Assembly (NCBI GenBank): GCA_946623765.1
Contig: CAMORL010000002.1
Coordinates: forward strand, 1 to 44,574
Origin: an uncultured Clostridia bacterium
GTDB taxonomy: Bacteria > Bacillota_A > Clostridia > Christensenellales > CAG-138
Length of the DNA: 44,574 nt
Reading direction: 5' to 3'
A model generated the notes under the pieces. That model made no database searches. It was not told the origin of the DNA and saw nothing but the letters and a program-made list of their open reading frames with translations. Both the position numbers and the translations under genes were made by a program. Every line of letters starts with the position of its first letter. The first letter of the stretch is position 1. Shown piece by piece: positions 42,299 to 44,574 of the stretch.

Positions 42299-42670
42299 AT
42301 GGCTTTGATCGAACTCGGAGACGTGCAGGCAAGGTTTGCGGACATCGTTTGGGCGAACGCGCCGATCCCGTCGGGCGAACTCGTCAGGATCTGCGAACGC
42401 GAGCTGAACTGGAAAAAGCCCACGACCTATACGGTGCTTCGGAAGCTCTGCGAAAAAGGCTTATTTGAAAACAGCGACGGACTTGTAAAGGTTCTCATCA
42501 CGCGCGAGGCGTTCTATTCCGAAAAGAGCGAGCGTTTTGTGGAGGAGAGCTTTTCGGGTTCGCTGCCCGCATTCATCGCGGCGTTCACGTCGCGCAAGCC
42601 TTTGACCGACGCCGAAGCAGACGAGATCATGCAGATGATCGAAGCATTCCGAAAGGAGCGTCAAAAATGA
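42299..42670 (+). CDS. BlaI/MecI/CopY-family transcriptional repressor
   Basis: A 123-residue repressor. The winged helix-turn-helix spans about residues 5-72, with KKPTTYTVLRKLCEKGLFE as the recognition region. A helical C-terminal dimerisation and cleavage segment follows. In studied pairs the repressor is cleaved or released when the partner M56 sensor detects its signal. AAAGGAGG precedes the ATG. The ATGA overlap with the M56 gene ties the two together. The twin inverted repeats at its own promoter are its probable binding sites. Confidence 0.9.
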   Translation: MALIELGDVQARFADIVWANAPIPSGELVRICERELNWKKPTTYTVLRKLCEKGLFENSDGLVKVLITREAFYSEKSERFVEESFSGSLPAFIAAFTSRKPLTDAEADEIMQMIEAFRKERQK

Positions 42671-44574
42671 GCAATCTCTTTTTGCGTCTTCTGAACATCA
42701 GCATCACCGCGGGCTGGATCGTGCTCGTTGTGGTTCTTCTTCGCTTCGTGTTCAAAAAAGCGCCGAAGTGGATCCGTGTCGCGCTTTGGGGACTGGTGGC
42801 GCTTCGGCTGCTTGTTCCCGTTTCGATCGAGAGCGCATTGAGCCTTGTCCCGAGCGAGACCACGGTTTCGGTTGCGCCATGGTCCTATACGATTCAGCAA
42901 TCCGAAACGGAATCGATCCGTGTGGAGGGCGAACGCGTCGTGATCTCATCCGGCTTTGAAGCGCTGAACAGCGCCGTCAACCCGACGAATGCGCAGGCGG
43001 CAAAACACCTCGAGCCCGTTGCCGTCGCGAAGACCGTCGCAGGTTGGGTGTGGCTTGCAGGCGCTTGCGCTATGCTTTTGTATGCGCTGATCTCCTATCT
43101 TCGGCTAAGGCATAAGGTTCGCGCGTCGGTGAAGATTGAAAAAGGCGTGTTTGTGTGCGACGAGATCCGCGACCCATTCATTTTAGGGCTGATCCGTCCG
43201 AAGATTTACCTCCCCTCCGGCATGGACGAAACGACGAAAGCATACGTCCTTTCGCATGAGCGCGCGCATCTAAAGCGCTTCGATCACATCTGGAAGCCGC
43301 TCGGCTTTCTGCTGCTCGCGGTCTACTGGTTCAATCCGCTTCTGTGGCTTGCGTATGTTCTCCTCTGTCGCGACATCGAGCTTGCGTGCGACGAAAAGGT
43401 TGTGAAGGAATACGACGCCGAAAACAAGGCGGCGTATTCGGAAGCACTCTTAAAGAGCAGCATCTCTCGCCGTTCGATCGCCGCCTGCCCGCTTGCGTTC
43501 GGCGAGGTCGGCGTGAAGTCCCGCGTGAAATCCGTTCTGAACTACAAAAAGCCCGCGTTCTGGATCATCCTTGTCGCGCTCCTTGCAGGTGTCGTCGTTG
43601 CCGTATGCTTTTTGACGATGCCAAAGCGTAAATTATCTACAACCGAGTTCGTTGGGACGTGGGAATTATACAAAACCGTTTCCGAAACATATGAATCCGA
43701 TGCTGCGATTGATGCTATGCTCGGCGAATACAAGAATGAATTAGTTTTTTATGAAAACGGTTCAGGTTCGGAGGTTCATGTCGCAGATTGGGGATCCCGC
43801 GAAAATCCATTTACCTATACCGTTTCCGAAAACAAGGTATTTATCACGCGCACCGGAATGGACAAGAAACCGCTCGAATTCACATATGATTCGGAAAGCA
43901 GCATGCTGCGCTCCCCCGAAGATTCCGGTGAAGGAAATCGCTGGTATTCTCTTTATGTCCGTAAAGGCAGCATTTCCTATCCGACCGTACAGCTAACCAA
44001 AGAACAAATTGCGGGCGAATGGAAAACGGACGGACTTCCCGTTATGGAAGGCATGCCCTTAACGCTGTCCGGCGATCTGGTTTTTGATGCGAACGGAACC
44101 GCCGTTTTGCATCTGAACGGCGACAATCATACGGAAATGACGGTTAATGGCGTCTATGATACCGATGGCAGCGTCATTCGATTCGAGCCGGAAGACGATT
44201 CCGAAGTGCTTGGGTACTATCCATACTTTGAAGATACTCTTTTCCATCTGAGCATTAAGGATTTCAAGCCGGACAATCAGAATACTGTCCTTGCTTCCTA
44301 TGACCCGCAAACCGACACGATTCGCTTTGTTGTTTTACACTTCGGCGTGCTGACCTTCCGTCGCAGCATTCCGGCAACTTCGATGCCGGTCGTCGAATGG
44401 TTCGACTCCCGTGACAGCGGCAACGATCCCGAGGAAGGTTCCGCGCCCGTCAGTCTCTCCGCGTTCCCGGACGTTACGTTCCGGTGCGAAAGAAATCCTT
44501 CCTGGGGCAATTCCGTTCTGGCGGTCGAGAACGGTATGACGCGCACGCTGTTTTCCGGAATGCCGGTGTGGAAC
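42667..44574 (+). CDS. M56 (BlaR1-like) membrane metallopeptidase sensor with lipocalin-like repeats, 3' truncated
   Basis: The frame is open to the window end (636 residues seen, no stop). Four or five membrane helices lie at about 5-27, 36-56, 125-145, 207-230 and 298-318. The zinc site is HERAH (H197, E198, H201) with a third ligand at E238 in ELACDEK, the M56 pattern. Outside the membrane, instead of the penicillin-binding domain of BlaR1, two related units begin at FVGTWELYK (about 328) and IAGEWKTDG (about 443); they look like lipocalin-type beta-barrels. A further region follows. The signal is therefore probably not a beta-lactam bound by a serine. The region from about 43,620 to 44,345 appears more AT-rich than the enzyme part. 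Confidence 0.85.
   Translation, partial: MSNLFLRLLNISITAGWIVLVVVLLRFVFKKAPKWIRVALWGLVALRLLVPVSIESALSLVPSETTVSVAPWSYTIQQSETESIRVEGERVVISSGFEALNSAVNPTNAQAAKHLEPVAVAKTVAGWVWLAGACAMLLYALISYLRLRHKVRASVKIEKGVFVCDEIRDPFILGLIRPKIYLPSGMDETTKAYVLSHERAHLKRFDHIWKPLGFLLLAVYWFNPLLWLAYVLLCRDIELACDEKVVKEYDAENKAAYSEALLKSSISRRSIAACPLAFGEVGVKSRVKSVLNYKKPAFWIILVALLAGVVVAVCFLTMPKRKLSTTEFVGTWELYKTVSETYESDAAIDAMLGEYKNELVFYENGSGSEVHVADWGSRENPFTYTVSENKVFITRTGMDKKPLEFTYDSESSMLRSPEDSGEGNRWYSLYVRKGSISYPTVQLTKEQIAGEWKTDGLPVMEGMPLTLSGDLVFDANGTAVLHLNGDNHTEMTVNGVYDTDGSVIRFEPEDDSEVLGYYPYFEDTLFHLSIKDFKPDNQNTVLASYDPQTDTIRFVVLHFGVLTFRRSIPATSMPVVEWFDSRDSGNDPEEGSAPVSLSAFPDVTFRCERNPSWGNSVLAVENGMTRTLFSGMPVWN

Noticed and set aside
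1..44574. CRISPR arrays, transposases, phage genes, tRNA or rRNA genes
   Set aside because: Looked for on both strands; no repeat-spacer pattern, transposase or integrase motif, or cloverleaf with a TTCRA T-loop was recognised. A tRNA search program would be needed to be certain about tRNAs.

Overview
The window looks like a chromosomal segment of a GC-rich Bacillota bacterium, most likely an uncultured member of the Clostridia. This is inferred from gene content: a two-subunit iron-sulfur L-serine dehydratase, a large Bacillus/Clostridium-type SRP RNA, a Na+-type V/A-ATPase operon, the rimO-pgsA-cinA-recA order, a DUF896 protein, a BlaI/M56 pair and a glmS ribozyme. No marker here fixes a genus. 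Almost everything is housekeeping; there is no phage, insertion sequence, CRISPR array or tRNA that I can support.

Layout. 1-1.9 kb: sdaAA/sdaAB (minus strand) behind the SRP RNA gene. 1.9-12.5 kb: one long minus-strand run, read rpiB - upp - V-ATPase H-I-K-E-C-F-A-B-D - a QueG-like iron-sulfur protein, mostly with overlaps or gaps under 35 bp. 12.5-16.5 kb: minus-strand translation operon yqhQ(DUF1385) - prmC - prfA - sua5. 16.6-17.5 kb: HAD hydrolase and alkyltransferase-like protein. 17.7-24.7 kb: plus-strand ftsK - rimO - pgsA - cinA, then recA. 24.8-29.1 kb: DUF896 (minus), an NlpC/P60 lipoprotein, and an ECF sigma/anti-sigma-like pair. 29.2-33.2 kb: two paralogous membrane-anchored PQQ-type beta-propellers (minus). 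33.6-36.7 kb: nagB - GlmU-acetyltransferase-like protein - glmM (minus). 36.8-37.1 kb: two overlapping small ORFs. 37.3-41.5 kb: glnS - gltX - ychF (plus). 41.5-42.0 kb: CBS protein (minus). 42.3 kb to the end: BlaI-type repressor and a truncated M56 (BlaR1-like) sensor.

The most striking unit is the amino-sugar operon. A consensus sigma-A promoter is followed by what reads as a complete glmS ribozyme, the GlcN6P-sensing self-cleaving RNA. It sits in front of nagB rather than glmS. The next two genes encode a free-standing GlmU-type acetyltransferase and GlmM. Together they could convert fructose-6-P plus ammonia to GlcNAc-1-P. I infer that NagB runs in the biosynthetic direction and is feedback-controlled as GlmS would be. 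Substitutions at the positions that form the GlcNAc6P allosteric site in E. coli NagB fit this idea.

Other items of note: two surface-protein genes whose -10 boxes end exactly 8 nt before the start codon, suggesting leaderless mRNAs; a perfect cre-like palindrome in front of the ECF sigma gene; a perfect 16-bp palindrome inside the glnS promoter; tandem inverted repeats at the BlaI promoter; and an M56 sensor whose outer part carries two lipocalin-like repeats instead of a penicillin-binding domain.
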